A DNA stretch of 64,000 bases from Variovorax paradoxus (GTDB lineage: Bacteria > Pseudomonadota > Gammaproteobacteria > Burkholderiales > Burkholderiaceae_C). Location of the stretch: positions 1 through 64,000 of the forward strand of contig NZ_JAUSRN010000006.1 of the NCBI RefSeq assembly GCF_030811855.1. Reading direction: 5' to 3'. The notes beneath the pieces are model-generated. The model searched no databases and was not told where the DNA came from. It saw only the letters and a program-made list of their open reading frames with translations. Position 1 is the stretch's first letter. Every line of letters begins with the position of its first letter. Below are positions 8,924 to 18,118 of this stretch, one piece after another. Made by a program: the position numbers and the translations under genes.

Positions 8924-9856
8924 TCAAGGCAGCGGCACGTCCGCGATCATCGCGCGCACCTGCTCCACGGCGCCCCGGCCCGCATCGCCCACCGGGGTCA
9001 GGCGGTGCGCGATGGTCTGCGGCAATATCGACTGCACGTCGTCTGGCGCGACATAGTTGCGGTTGGCCAGAAGCGCCTGCGCCTTGGCGGCGCGCAGCAC
9101 GGCAATGCCGGCGCGCGGCGAGAGGCCCTGCAGAAACCACCGGCCGGAACGCGTGGCGGCGATCAGGTCCTGCACGTAGTTCAGCAGCGGCTCGGCGGCA
9201 TGCACCTGCTGCACGCGCTGCTGCAGCGCCGTGAGTTCGCCGGCAGTCAGCATGGCGGGGAGGGTGGCCAGCATTTCGCGGCGGTCGGCGCCCGCGAGCA
9301 GTTCGCGCTCCGCGGCGCGGTCGGGGTAGCCGAGCGAGATGCGCATCAGGAACCGGTCGAGTTGCGACTCCGGCAGCGCGAAGGTGCCGAGCTGGTCCTG
9401 AGGGTTCTGCGTGGCGATCACGAAAAACGGCGTGGGCAGCGGCCGCGTCTCGCCCTCGATGGTGACCTGCTTCTCTTCCATCGCCTCGAGCAGCGCGCTC
9501 TGCGTCTTGGGGCTGGCGCGGTTGATCTCGTCCGCCAGCAGCACTTGCGCGAAGATCGGGCCGGGGTGGAACACGAAGGCCTGCTGGCCCCTGTCGTAGA
9601 TGGCCACGCCCGACAGGTCGCCCGGCATCAGGTCGGCAGTGAACTGCACGCGCGAGAACTGAAGGCCGAAGGTGTGCGACAGCGCATGGGCGAGGGTGGT
9701 CTTGCCGACCCCCGGCACGTCTTCGATGAGCAAGTGCCCGCCCGCCAGCAGGCATGCCACGCAGTCGCGCACCTGGGACTCCTTGCCTACGATCACCGTG
9801 TTAAGCTGACTTAGCAAAGTGGCAAGCTTCGCAGCGACGTCCATATTTGTATCCAT
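8924..9856 (-). CDS. MoxR-family AAA+ ATPase
   Basis: This ~310-residue AAA+ ATPase is thought to act as a chaperone assembling or activating the neighbouring DUF58/transglutaminase proteins. Walker A (EDVPGVGKTT) is near residue 50, Walker B (LLADEINR) near 110 and sensor 1 (VIATQNP) near 150. PESQLDRF is a MoxR hallmark. An ATG at 9856 is used; a second in-frame ATG lies 4 codons later and a TTG two codons earlier. It is the first gene of the minus-strand trio, and a short divergent region (9857-9930) separates it from the HDAC-like gene. Confidence 0.9.
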   Translation of the reverse strand: MDTNMDVAAKLATLLSQLNTVIVGKESQVRDCVACLLAGGHLLIEDVPGVGKTTLAHALSHTFGLQFSRVQFTADLMPGDLSGVAIYDRGQQAFVFHPGPIFAQVLLADEINRASPKTQSALLEAMEEKQVTIEGETRPLPTPFFVIATQNPQDQLGTFALPESQLDRFLMRISLGYPDRAAERELLAGADRREMLATLPAMLTAGELTALQQRVQQVHAAEPLLNYVQDLIAATRSGRWFLQGLSPRAGIAVLRAAKAQALLANRNYVAPDDVQSILPQTIAHRLTPVGDAGRGAVEQVRAMIADVPLP

Positions 9857-9930
9857 ATGCAAACGATACCGTAAGACCGCCCGGCCCCATGCTGTGTGAG
9901 GTCTAGATACGACAGAGACACGGCAAAGAC

Positions 9931-10884
9931 ATGGGCAAGACCGGGTACTTCACACATCGCGACTGCTGGAAGCACGACATGGGACGGGGCCATCCCGAAT
10001 GTCCCGAGCGGCTCGATGCCATCGAAGACAGGCTGCTGCTTACCGGGGTGGGCGATGCCCTCGAACACCGGGACGTGCCGCTGGCCACACTGTCGCAGAT
10101 CACGCGGGCGCACAGCGAGGCGCACCTCGAACACCTCGAAGAGCTTCATCAGCGCCTGGTGGCCGACGAACCGGCCGGCGGCCCTGACCATGCGCAGCTC
10201 GACCCAGACACCATCCTGACGCGCTACACGCTACTGGCCGCGCGCCGTGCTGCCGGCGCCGCCATTGCCGCCACCGATGCGGTCATTGCGGGCGAAATCG
10301 AGAACGCGTTCTGCTCGGTGCGCCCGCCGGGGCACCATGCCTGCCGCGAGCAGGCCATGGGCTTCTGCTTTCTGAACAACGTGGCCATTGCGGCACGGCA
10401 TGCGCTCGAAGTGCATGGCCTGGAGCGCGTGGCCATCGTCGATTTTGACGTGCACCACGGCAACGGCACCGAAAACATCCTTTCGGGCGATCCGCGCGTG
10501 CTGATGGTCGGCTTTTTCCAGCACCCTTTCTATCCGTACAGCGGCACCCAGTACCCGGCGTCGAACATGCTGAACCTGCCAATCCCGGCCTACACACGGG
10601 GCATGGACGTGCGCGAGCTGATCGACGCCATCTGGATGCCCCGGCTCGAAGAGTTTGCGCCGGAGATGATCTTCGTGAGCGCCGGCTTCGATGCCCATCG
10701 CGAGGACGACCTGGGCCAGCTCGGCCTCACCGAGAACGACTTTGCCTGGATCACCGCCCGCATCCAGGACGTTGCCAAGCGCCATGCGCGCGGCCGCATC
10801 GTCTCGATGCTCGAGGGAGGCTACAACCTCGATGCGCTGGCCCGCAGCGTGGAAGCCCATATCCGCGTTCTTGCCGATCTGTAG
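9931..10884 (+). CDS. Histone-deacetylase-family amidohydrolase
   Basis: This 317-residue zinc enzyme belongs to the arginase/deacetylase superfamily, whose bacterial members deacetylate acetylpolyamines, lysines or related amides. The catalytic His pair is in RPPGHHA. Zinc ligands appear in VDFDVHHGNGT and in SAGFDAH, and the closing LEGGYNL motif is present. Length and motif order match bacterial class II-like HDACs. The ATG at 9931 gives the family N-terminus (TGYFTHRDCWKHDMG). The mscS-type gene starts 24 bases after it. The substrate is not predictable from sequence. Confidence 0.88.
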   Translation: MGKTGYFTHRDCWKHDMGRGHPECPERLDAIEDRLLLTGVGDALEHRDVPLATLSQITRAHSEAHLEHLEELHQRLVADEPAGGPDHAQLDPDTILTRYTLLAARRAAGAAIAATDAVIAGEIENAFCSVRPPGHHACREQAMGFCFLNNVAIAARHALEVHGLERVAIVDFDVHHGNGTENILSGDPRVLMVGFFQHPFYPYSGTQYPASNMLNLPIPAYTRGMDVRELIDAIWMPRLEEFAPEMIFVSAGFDAHREDDLGQLGLTENDFAWITARIQDVAKRHARGRIVSMLEGGYNLDALARSVEAHIRVLADL

Positions 10885-10908
10885 CGCCGCAGGCGCAAAT
10901 ACGGCGCC

Positions 10909-12204
10909 ATGTTTTCCCAAGAGATGAATTTCAACGACTTCACACAACGCCTGGGCCAGGTCGACGCACGCGGCCTGGGCATCGAACTGGCGGCGCTGGT
11001 GGCTTGCGTGGCCTTGGCGTGGATCGCGAGCCGATGGTTCGGGCGCGATCAGCCGAAGGATTCGATCTGGTTCGGCGAGCGCACTTTCGACGGCGTGCTG
11101 TTCCCGCTAATGGCGCTGGTCTTCACCGAACTCGCCCGGCGCCTGGTGAACGGTTTCCAGCCGGTGCTGGTGCTGCGCATCGCGGTGTCGGTTTTCTTGT
11201 CGCTCTTGGTCATCCGTCTGTTCGCGCGCGTGATGCGGGCAGTGTTTCCCACCTCCAACCTGGTGCGGCTGCTGGAACGCACGATCTCGTGGCTGGCCTG
11301 GATTGCCGCCATTCTCTGGATCGTCGGGTTGCTGCCACCGGTGCTGGCCGAACTCGACAACATCACGCTTTCGTTCGGCAAGACGCGCGTCAGCCTGCAA
11401 ACCATCTTCCAGGGCGTGCTGTCGGCGGGCTTGGTGCTGGTGATCGCGCTGTGGATTGCGGCCACCATCGAGAACCGGATCCTGCGCGAGGCCGTCACCG
11501 ATCTCTCGATGCGCAAGGTCGCCTCGAACGCGGTGCGCGCCATCCTGCTGCTGGTCGGCCTGCTGTTCGCGCTGTCGGCAGTGGGGGTCGACCTCACGGC
11601 GCTCTCGGTGCTGGGCGGCGCACTTGGTGTGGGCCTGGGTTTCGGCTTGCAGAAGCTGGCGGCCAATTACGTGAGCGGCTTCGTCATCTTGCTCGAGCGC
11701 TCCATCCGCATTGGCGACAACGTGAAGGTCGACACCTTCGAAGGCCGAATCACCGACATCAAGACCCGCTACACGCTCATCCGCGCGGGCAACGGGCGAG
11801 AGGCGATCGTGCCGAACGAATCGCTCATCACGAGCCGCGTCGAGAACCTCTCGATGGCGGACCGCAAGTTCAACATCACGACCAGCATCGTGGTGGGCTA
11901 TGACAGCGACGTGGTGCAGGTCCAATCCATCCTGTGCGGAGCCGCGAAATCGCAGTCGCGCGTCATGAGCGACCCCGAGCCGGTGACCTTTCTTGCCAAC
12001 TTCGTGCCGGACGGACTCGAGTTCGTCCTGAACTTCTGGGTCGCAGACCCCGACAAGGGCAAGGACAACGTGCGCTCGGCCATCAACATCGCCATTCTCG
12101 AAGGCCTGCGCGGCGCGGGCGTGGACATTCCGTATCCCCAGCGCGTGGTGCGGGTGGAATCTCTTCCGCCGGGCCTTTCCGGCCCGCGCGATGCTGCCGT
12201 ATAA
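10909..12204 (+). CDS. MscS-family mechanosensitive ion channel
   Basis: This 431-residue inner-membrane channel opens under hypo-osmotic tension. About five transmembrane helices span residues 20-260. The pore-lining helix region reads GGALGVGLGFGLQKLAANYVSGFV, followed by the beta domain (ERSIRIGDNVKV ... VPNESLITSRVENLS) and the cytoplasmic alpha/beta domain. It is longer than E. coli MscS (286 aa) because of extra N-terminal helices, as in MscK-like relatives. A TATAAT sequence overlaps its stop codon and may serve etfB downstream. Confidence 0.9.
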   Translation: MFSQEMNFNDFTQRLGQVDARGLGIELAALVACVALAWIASRWFGRDQPKDSIWFGERTFDGVLFPLMALVFTELARRLVNGFQPVLVLRIAVSVFLSLLVIRLFARVMRAVFPTSNLVRLLERTISWLAWIAAILWIVGLLPPVLAELDNITLSFGKTRVSLQTIFQGVLSAGLVLVIALWIAATIENRILREAVTDLSMRKVASNAVRAILLLVGLLFALSAVGVDLTALSVLGGALGVGLGFGLQKLAANYVSGFVILLERSIRIGDNVKVDTFEGRITDIKTRYTLIRAGNGREAIVPNESLITSRVENLSMADRKFNITTSIVVGYDSDVVQVQSILCGAAKSQSRVMSDPEPVTFLANFVPDGLEFVLNFWVADPDKGKDNVRSAINIAILEGLRGAGVDIPYPQRVVRVESLPPGLSGPRDAAV

Positions 12205-12205
12205 T
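12200..12205 (+). promoter_or_regulatory. Possible -10 element (TATAAT) for etfBA
   Basis: A perfect TATAAT spans the last codons of the mscS gene, 138 bases before the etfB start. No good -35 hexamer lies 16-18 bases upstream, so this rests on the -10 alone. The gap 12206-12342 also holds a TAAAAT at about 12286 that could be an alternative. Confidence 0.3.
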
Positions 12206-12342
12206 CGCGAAAAAGCACGACCGTTCTTTTTTGTTGCACCGCGGTACATGCCGATACGAATGCGGAGCCGGCAGAGACCGGACCCTAAAATGACCGGTTG
12301 CCCTCGAAGCCCCCTTTCTGCAATCCCAATGGAGTCAAGTCA

Positions 12343-13092
12343 ATGAAGGTTCTAGTGCCTGTCAAACGGGTCGTCGATTACAACGTCAAGGTGCGCGTGA
12401 AGAGCGACGGCACTGGGGTGGACATTGCCAACGTCAAGATGAGCATGAACCCGTTCGACGAGATCGCCGTGGAAGAAGCGGTCCGCCTGAAAGAGAAGGG
12501 CGTGGTCACCGAGGTCATCGCCGTCTCGTGCGGCGATGCCAAGTGCCAGGAAACTCTGCGCACCGCCATGGCCATCGGCGCCGACCGCGGCATCCTGGTC
12601 GAGACCACCGAAGAGCTGCAACCCCTGGCCGTGGCCAAGCTGCTCAAGGCGCTGGTCGAGAAGGAACAGCCACAACTCATCATCCTGGGCAAGCAGGCCA
12701 TCGACGACGACGCCAACCAGACCGGCCAGATGCTCGCCGCCCTGACCGACCTGCCGCAAGCCACCTTCGCCTCCAAGGTCGAAGTGGCCGACGGCAAGGC
12801 CACCGTGACCCGCGAAGTCGACGGCGGCCTGGAAACCATCCAGCTGAGCCTGCCGGCCGTCATCACCACCGACCTGCGCCTGAACGAGCCGCGCTACGTC
12901 ACCTTGCCCAACATCATGAAGGCCAAGAAGAAGCAGCTGGACGTCTTCAAGCCCGAAGACCTGGGCGTGGACGTCAAGCCCCGCCTGAAGACCCTCAAGG
13001 TCAGCGAGCCGCCCAAGCGCGGCGCCGGCATCAAGGTGCCCGACGTCGCCACCCTGGTGGACAAGCTCAAGAACGAAGCCAAAGTGATCTGA
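12343..13092 (+). CDS. etfB: Electron transfer flavoprotein, beta subunit
   Basis: This 249-residue subunit, with EtfA, takes electrons from acyl-CoA dehydrogenases and passes them to ETF-ubiquinone oxidoreductase. The opening [19 protein letters not shown], the ADP-binding region [21 protein letters not shown] and the recognition-loop region [24 protein letters not shown] are all typical. The ATG at 12343 has a GGAG about 9 bases upstream; an earlier in-frame start would add 15 unlikely residues. etfA follows after 13 bases, and an acyl-CoA dehydrogenase gene that could feed it follows the terminator. Confidence 0.96.
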   Translation: MKVLVPVKRVVDYNVKVRVKSDGTGVDIANVKMSMNPFDEIAVEEAVRLKEKGVVTEVIAVSCGDAKCQETLRTAMAIGADRGILVETTEELQPLAVAKLLKALVEKEQPQLIILGKQAIDDDANQTGQMLAALTDLPQATFASKVEVADGKATVTREVDGGLETIQLSLPAVITTDLRLNEPRYVTLPNIMKAKKKQLDVFKPEDLGVDVKPRLKTLKVSEPPKRGAGIKVPDVATLVDKLKNEAKVI

Positions 13093-13105
13093 GGAAGACA
13101 ACGAC

Positions 13106-14038
13106 ATGACCGCACTAGTTATTGCCGAACACGACCACGCGACCGTCAAGCCCGCGACCCTCAACACCGTGACCGCAGCCCTGGCCTGCGGCGGCGACGT
13201 GCACGTGCTCGTGGCCGGTGCCAATGCCGCCGAAGCCGGCAAGGCAGCCGCCCAGATCGTGGGCGTGGCCAAGGTCATCGTGGCCGACAGCCCGAGCCTG
13301 GCCGAGAACCTGGCCGAGAACGTCGCCGCCCAGGTGCTGGCCATTGCCGGGAACTACAGCCACATCCTGTTCCCCTCGACCGCCAACGGCAAGAACGTCG
13401 CTCCGCGCGTGGCCGCCAAGCTCGACGTGGCACAGATCTCCGACATCACCCGGGTCGACAGCCCCGACACCTTCGAGCGCCCGATCTACGCCGGCAACGC
13501 CATTGCCACCGTGCAGAGCACTGATGCCACCAAGGTGATCACCGTGCGTACCACCGGCTTCGACGCAGCGGCCTCCACCGGTGGCAGCGCAGCGGTCGAA
13601 ACCGCCGAAGGCGTGGCTGACAGCGGCAAGTCCAGCTTCGTGGGCCGCGAGGTCACCAAGAGCGACCGCCCCGAACTCACCGCCGCCAAGATCATCGTCT
13701 CTGGCGGCCGTGCCTTGGGCAGCGCCGAGAAGTTCACCGAAGTGATGACGCCGCTGGCCGACAAGCTCAACGCTGGTCTTGGCGCCAGCCGCGCCGCTGT
13801 CGATGCGGGCTATGCGCCCAACGACTGGCAAGTCGGCCAGACCGGCAAGATCGTCGCGCCGCAGCTGTACATCGCCTGCGGCATCTCGGGGGCCATCCAG
13901 CATCTGGCCGGCATGAAGGACTCCAAGGTGATCGTCGCGATCAACAAGGACGAAGAGGCGCCGATCTTCTCGGTGGCCGACTACGGGCTCGTGGCCGACC
14001 TGTTCACGGCGGTGCCGGAACTCGTCAAGGCGCTCTGA
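13106..14038 (+). CDS. etfA: Electron transfer flavoprotein, alpha subunit
   Basis: This 310-residue FAD-binding subunit of the ETF heterodimer has the FAD signature region near the C-terminus: [44 protein letters not shown] and a final [15 protein letters not shown]. Length and motif order are normal. It forms an operon with etfB. A strong factor-independent terminator begins 24 bases after the stop, so the downstream acyl-CoA dehydrogenase is likely a separate transcription unit or receives only read-through. Confidence 0.96.
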   Translation: MTALVIAEHDHATVKPATLNTVTAALACGGDVHVLVAGANAAEAGKAAAQIVGVAKVIVADSPSLAENLAENVAAQVLAIAGNYSHILFPSTANGKNVAPRVAAKLDVAQISDITRVDSPDTFERPIYAGNAIATVQSTDATKVITVRTTGFDAAASTGGSAAVETAEGVADSGKSSFVGREVTKSDRPELTAAKIIVSGGRALGSAEKFTEVMTPLADKLNAGLGASRAAVDAGYAPNDWQVGQTGKIVAPQLYIACGISGAIQHLAGMKDSKVIVAINKDEEAPIFSVADYGLVADLFTAVPELVKAL

Positions 14039-14061
14039 TCGCATCGCTGCACTGAGCCAGA

Positions 14062-14085
14062 GGGCATCGTTCGCGATGCCCTTTT
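14062..14085 (+). terminator. Rho-independent terminator after etfBA with UUCG tetraloop
   Basis: A perfect 8-bp stem (GGGCATCG / CGATGCCC) closes a TTCG loop and is followed directly by TTTT. The C-UUCG-G type loop is unusually stable in RNA. It lies between etfA and the acyl-CoA dehydrogenase gene. Confidence 0.85.
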
Positions 14086-14112
14086 CGTATCCGCTGTATC
14101 TGGAGACATGAG

Positions 14113-15903
14113 ATGAGCTACACCGCCCCCCTCAAGGACATGCTGTTCGACATCGAACACCTGGCCAACATTGGCGAGATCGCCAAGCTGCCCGGCTTCG
14201 AAGACGCCGGCCTCGAAACCGCGCAGGCCGTGCTCGAAGAATGCGCGCGCTTCAACCAGGACGTGGTCGCGCCGCTGAACGTGTCGGGCGACCGCAACCC
14301 ATCGTCCTTCAAGGACGGCGAGGTCGCGACCACGCCGGGCTTCAAGGAAGCGTTCGCGCAGTACGTGTCGGGCGGCTGGCAGGGCCTGCAGCATCCGGCG
14401 GACTTTGGCGGCCAGGGTCTGCCCAAGACCATCGGCGCGGCCTGCGGCGAAATGCTCAACTCGGCCAACATGAGCTTCGCGCTGTGCCCGCTCCTGAGCG
14501 ATGGGGCCATCGAGGCGCTGCTCACGGCCGGCTCCGACGAACTCAAAACGGTGTACCTCGAAAAGCTGGTGAGCGGCCAGTGGACCGGCACCATGAACCT
14601 CACCGAACCGCAGGCCGGCAGCGACCTGGCCATGGTGCGCAGCCGCGCCGAGCCGCAGCCCGATGGCACCTACAAGGTGTTCGGCACCAAGATCTTCATC
14701 ACCTACGGTGAGCACGACATGGCCGAGAACATCGTGCACCTCGTGCTTGCGCGCGTCACCGGCGCGCCCGAAGGCGTGAAGGGCATCAGCCTGTTCGTGG
14801 TGCCGAAGTTCATCGTCGGCAATGACGGGTCTCTCGGCGAACGCAACGACGTGCATTGCGTGAGCATCGAGCACAAGATGGGCATCAAGGCTTCGCCCAC
14901 CGCCGTGCTGCAGTACGGCGACAACGGCGGCGCCGTGGGCTACATCGTCGGCCAGGAAAACCGCGGCCTCGAGTACATGTTCATCATGATGAACTCGGCC
15001 CGCTACGCGGTGGGCATGCAGGGCATCGCGATTGCCGAGCGCGCCTACCAGCACGCCGTGGCCTACGCCAAGGACCGCGTGCAGAGCCGCCCGGTCGATG
15101 GCTCGATCAACGCCAGCGCGCCGATCATCCACCACCCCGACGTCAAGCGCATGCTGATGACGATGCGCGCCTACACCGAGGGCTGCCGCGCCATGGCGGC
15201 CGTGGCCGCCGCCGCCTACGACGCCGCGCACCACCATCCCGATGCGGATGCACGCAAGCAGAACCAGGCGTTCTACGAATTCATGGTGCCGCTGGTCAAG
15301 GGCTACAGCACCGAGATGAGCCTGGAAGTGACCTCGCTCGGCGTGCAGGTGCACGGCGGCATGGGCTTCATTGAAGAGACGGGCGCGGCGCAGTATTACC
15401 GCGACGCCAAGATCCTGACGATCTACGAAGGCACCACCGCCATCCAGGCCAACGACCTCGTGGGCCGCAAGACCGCGCGCGACGGCGGCCAGACGGCCAA
15501 GGCGATTGCCGCGCAGATCGAGAAGACCGAGGCCGAGCTCGCGAAGAGTGACAGCGCCGCGGCGGCAGCCGTGTTGAAGCGCCTGAAGGCCGCGCGCCTG
15601 GCGTTCGTCGACGTGGTCGATTTCGTCGCGGGCCAGACCAAGGCATCGCCGAACGCGGTGTTTGCGGGCAGCGTGCCCTACCTGATGCTGGCGGGCAATC
15701 TCGTTGCCGGCTGGCAGCTCGCGCGCTCGCTGCTCATTGCAGAAGACCTGGCGTCTCGCAGCGTCGATACCGCTTTCATGCAGGCCAAGGTGGCCACCGC
15801 GCGCTTCTACGCCGAGCACATCCTCAACAAGGTGCCGGGCGTTCGCGACAGCATCGTCGAAGGCGCAGAGAGCGTCACGGCACTGGCGCTCGACGCGTTC
15901 TGA
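14113..15903 (+). CDS. Acyl-CoA dehydrogenase (long, DmdC-like subfamily)
   Basis: This 596-residue FAD enzyme oxidises acyl-CoA thioesters to 2-enoyl-CoA and reduces ETF. The N-domain begins APLKDMLFDIEHL, as in the ~590-residue branch that includes DmdC (3-methylmercaptopropionyl-CoA dehydrogenase). The middle domain has NLTEPQAGSDLAMVRS and ITYGEHDM. The C-domain contains YEGTTAIQANDLVGRKT, where the catalytic Glu is expected, and ends with the extra helical domain of this branch. Substrate specificity cannot be read from sequence. Its position behind etfBA fits electron transfer to that flavoprotein. Confidence 0.9.
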   Translation: MSYTAPLKDMLFDIEHLANIGEIAKLPGFEDAGLETAQAVLEECARFNQDVVAPLNVSGDRNPSSFKDGEVATTPGFKEAFAQYVSGGWQGLQHPADFGGQGLPKTIGAACGEMLNSANMSFALCPLLSDGAIEALLTAGSDELKTVYLEKLVSGQWTGTMNLTEPQAGSDLAMVRSRAEPQPDGTYKVFGTKIFITYGEHDMAENIVHLVLARVTGAPEGVKGISLFVVPKFIVGNDGSLGERNDVHCVSIEHKMGIKASPTAVLQYGDNGGAVGYIVGQENRGLEYMFIMMNSARYAVGMQGIAIAERAYQHAVAYAKDRVQSRPVDGSINASAPIIHHPDVKRMLMTMRAYTEGCRAMAAVAAAAYDAAHHHPDADARKQNQAFYEFMVPLVKGYSTEMSLEVTSLGVQVHGGMGFIEETGAAQYYRDAKILTIYEGTTAIQANDLVGRKTARDGGQTAKAIAAQIEKTEAELAKSDSAAAAAVLKRLKAARLAFVDVVDFVAGQTKASPNAVFAGSVPYLMLAGNLVAGWQLARSLLIAEDLASRSVDTAFMQAKVATARFYAEHILNKVPGVRDSIVEGAESVTALALDAF

Positions 15904-15985
15904 CCTGCGGCCCGTCGTGTCGCCCACCTGACGGGCGATACGGCCTTCCTCTTATATAAAACCGAAACCCTATTCCGGAGACGAC

Positions 15986-16948
15986 ATGTCCAAGCTGCCC
16001 CCAGTGCTCGCCAACCTGCCGCTGCCGATCATCGGCTCGCCGCTGTTCATCATCAGCAACCCAAAGCTCGTGATTGCCCAATGCAAGGCGGGGGTGGTCG
16101 GTTCGATGCCGGCGCTCAACGCGCGCCCCGCGGCGCAGCTGGAAGACTGGCTGGCCGAAATCACCGAGGAACTCGCGGCCTACAACAAGGCCAATCCGGA
16201 CAAGCCCGCCGCGCCGTTCGCCATCAACCAGATCGTGCACAAGAGCAATGACCGGCTCGATCACGACATGGAAATGGTCGTGAAGTACAAGGTGCCGATC
16301 GTCATCACCTCGCTGGGCGCGCGCACCGACGTGAACGACGCGGTGCACAGCTACGGCGGCGTCACGCTGCACGACATCATCAACAACAAGTTCGCGCAGA
16401 AGGCGATCGAGAAGGGCGCCGACGGCATCATCGCGGTGGCGGCCGGCGCCGGCGGCCATGCGGGCACGAAGAGCCCGTTTGCGCTGGTGCAGGAAATCCG
16501 CCAGTGGTTCGACGGCCCCATCGCACTGTCGGGCTCCATTGCCACGGGCGGCGCGGTGCTCGCGGCGCAGGCCATGGGCGCAGACTTCGCCTACATCGGC
16601 ACCGCCTTCATCGCCACCGAAGAAGCACGCGCCAGCGAAGATTACAAGCAGGCCATCGTCGACGGCACCTCCGACGACATCGTCTATTCCAGCCTATTCA
16701 CCGGCGTGCATGGCAACTACCTCGCGCCCAGCATCGTCAAGGCCGGCATGGACCCGGCCAACCTGCCCGAAGGCGACGTCAAGACCATGAACTTCGGCGG
16801 CGGCGATGGCAGCAAGGCCAAGGCGTGGAAAGACATCTGGGGCTCGGGCCAGGGCATCGGCGCGGTGACCGAAGTGGCCAGCGCGGCGGCATTCATCGAA
16901 AAGCTCAAGCGCGAATACTTCGAGGCAAGGCAGCGTCTCGCACTTTGA
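15986..16948 (+). CDS. Nitronate monooxygenase / NAD(P)H-dependent flavin oxidoreductase
   Basis: This 320-residue FMN-binding TIM-barrel protein belongs to the 2-nitropropane dioxygenase family, which oxidises alkyl nitronates such as propionate-3-nitronate. Motifs are LPIIGSPLFIISNPKL at the N-terminus, AAGAGGHAG (FMN phosphate loop, about residue 152) and ALSGSIATGGAVLAAQAMGADFAYIGT. A TATATAAAA stretch near 15952 may supply a -10 element. RBS CCGGAGA precedes the ATG. The acyltransferase gene follows after 14 bases. Many family members are misnamed, so the exact activity is uncertain. Confidence 0.85.
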   Translation: MSKLPPVLANLPLPIIGSPLFIISNPKLVIAQCKAGVVGSMPALNARPAAQLEDWLAEITEELAAYNKANPDKPAAPFAINQIVHKSNDRLDHDMEMVVKYKVPIVITSLGARTDVNDAVHSYGGVTLHDIINNKFAQKAIEKGADGIIAVAAGAGGHAGTKSPFALVQEIRQWFDGPIALSGSIATGGAVLAAQAMGADFAYIGTAFIATEEARASEDYKQAIVDGTSDDIVYSSLFTGVHGNYLAPSIVKAGMDPANLPEGDVKTMNFGGGDGSKAKAWKDIWGSGQGIGAVTEVASAAAFIEKLKREYFEARQRLAL

Positions 16949-16962
16949 GCGGCGCGCGCAAC

Positions 16963-18105
16963 ATGTCGCCTGCCGCACAGCCCGTGCAGCGCGGGCGAAT
17001 GCCGCTGCTGGACATTGCAAAAGGACTTGCCTGCGCGGTCATCGTGGGGCATCACCTGTCGCGCTATGGCTCGATGCCGGTGGGCGCCTTTGCGCTGGCA
17101 CCGGACTTCCTGGGCTGGCTCGCCGACAGCGGCCGCTTGGCCGTGCAGGTGTTCCTGGTGATCGCGGGCTTCCTGGCGGCGGCAAGCCTGGCGCCCGACG
17201 GCGTGCTGCGCGTCGACCGGCCGTTTGCGCGCATCCTCCAGCGCTACGGGCGCCTTGTGATGCCGTACCTGGCGGCGCTCATCGTTTGCGTGCTGGTGGC
17301 CGCGCTCGTGCGCCCGTGGCTCGGCAATGACGACGTGCCGGCATCGCCCAGCATCGGCCAGTTGCTCGCGCACGGATTGCTGCTGCAGGACCTTCTGGGC
17401 TACGAGGCGCTGTCCACCGGCGTCTGGTACGTCGCCATCGACTTCCAGCTCTTCGTGCTGGCGCTGAGCCTCATGGCGCTGCCGGCCATGTGGCGGCGCA
17501 CGCCCGCCACGCCGGCCTCGCGCCAACGCTGGATTCCGGTGGCGCTGGTGCTGGGGGTGGCGTTGGCCTCGCTCGCGCTCTTCAACCGGAACACCGATCT
17601 CGACACCACGGCGCTGTATTTCTTCGGCGCCTACGGGCTCGGCATGCTGGCGTTCTGGATCGGGCGCGCAACCCGCGCCAGCACCTGGCAAAGCGCCATC
17701 GTGCTGTTGGCGCTGACCGGCGCGGGCGCACTGGCCATCGACTGGCGCAGCCGCATTGCCATTGCGCTGGTGAGCGCATTGCTGATTGCCATTGCGCAGC
17801 GGCAGAACTGGTTGTCGATGGCGCGCTGGCCGGATGCGGCCCAGCCGCTGCAGCGGCTCGGGCGCATTTCGTACTCGCTGTTTCTGATCCACTTTCCGGT
17901 GCTGCTGGCCACCAATGCCGCGGTCGGCCAGATGGGCCCGCATGCGGCCTGGATCGATGCACTGGGCATGGCCGCCACCTTCGGTCTTTCGGTGGTGGCC
18001 GCGCTGCTGCTGTACCGCTGGGTCGAAGTGCGCCCCGCGTCGTGGCGAGCGGTGACCGCCCTGTTCGCGGCGCTGTTGGTCAGCGGATTGCTCGTCTCGA
18101 CCTGA
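16963..18105 (+). CDS. Acyltransferase 3 family membrane protein
   Basis: This 380-residue protein has about ten hydrophobic segments. It begins with the family hallmark LLDIAKGLACAVIVGHHLSRYG, in which the HH pair is thought to be catalytic. Relatives (OafA, NodX type) O-acylate sugars, peptidoglycan or exported metabolites. The ATG at 16963 is chosen because the family motif starts 14 residues later; the frame is open upstream but antisense-like there. It ends 13 bases before the convergent DUF2167 gene. The target molecule is unknown. Confidence 0.82.
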   Translation: MSPAAQPVQRGRMPLLDIAKGLACAVIVGHHLSRYGSMPVGAFALAPDFLGWLADSGRLAVQVFLVIAGFLAAASLAPDGVLRVDRPFARILQRYGRLVMPYLAALIVCVLVAALVRPWLGNDDVPASPSIGQLLAHGLLLQDLLGYEALSTGVWYVAIDFQLFVLALSLMALPAMWRRTPATPASRQRWIPVALVLGVALASLALFNRNTDLDTTALYFFGAYGLGMLAFWIGRATRASTWQSAIVLLALTGAGALAIDWRSRIAIALVSALLIAIAQRQNWLSMARWPDAAQPLQRLGRISYSLFLIHFPVLLATNAAVGQMGPHAAWIDALGMAATFGLSVVAALLLYRWVEVRPASWRAVTALFAALLVSGLLVST

Positions 18106-18118
18106 GGCGGGCCGCGCT

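Noticed and set aside
13981..15927. A 648-codon minus-strand open frame
   Set aside because: It is antisense to the acyl-CoA dehydrogenase and etfA end. Its composition (His/Arg/Gly-rich, no domain) is the usual mirror of a high-GC gene.
15910..15936. Hairpin GCCCGTC / GACGGGC after the acyl-CoA dehydrogenase gene
   Set aside because: The stem is 7 bp with a 13-base loop and no T-run follows, so it is too weak to call a terminator.
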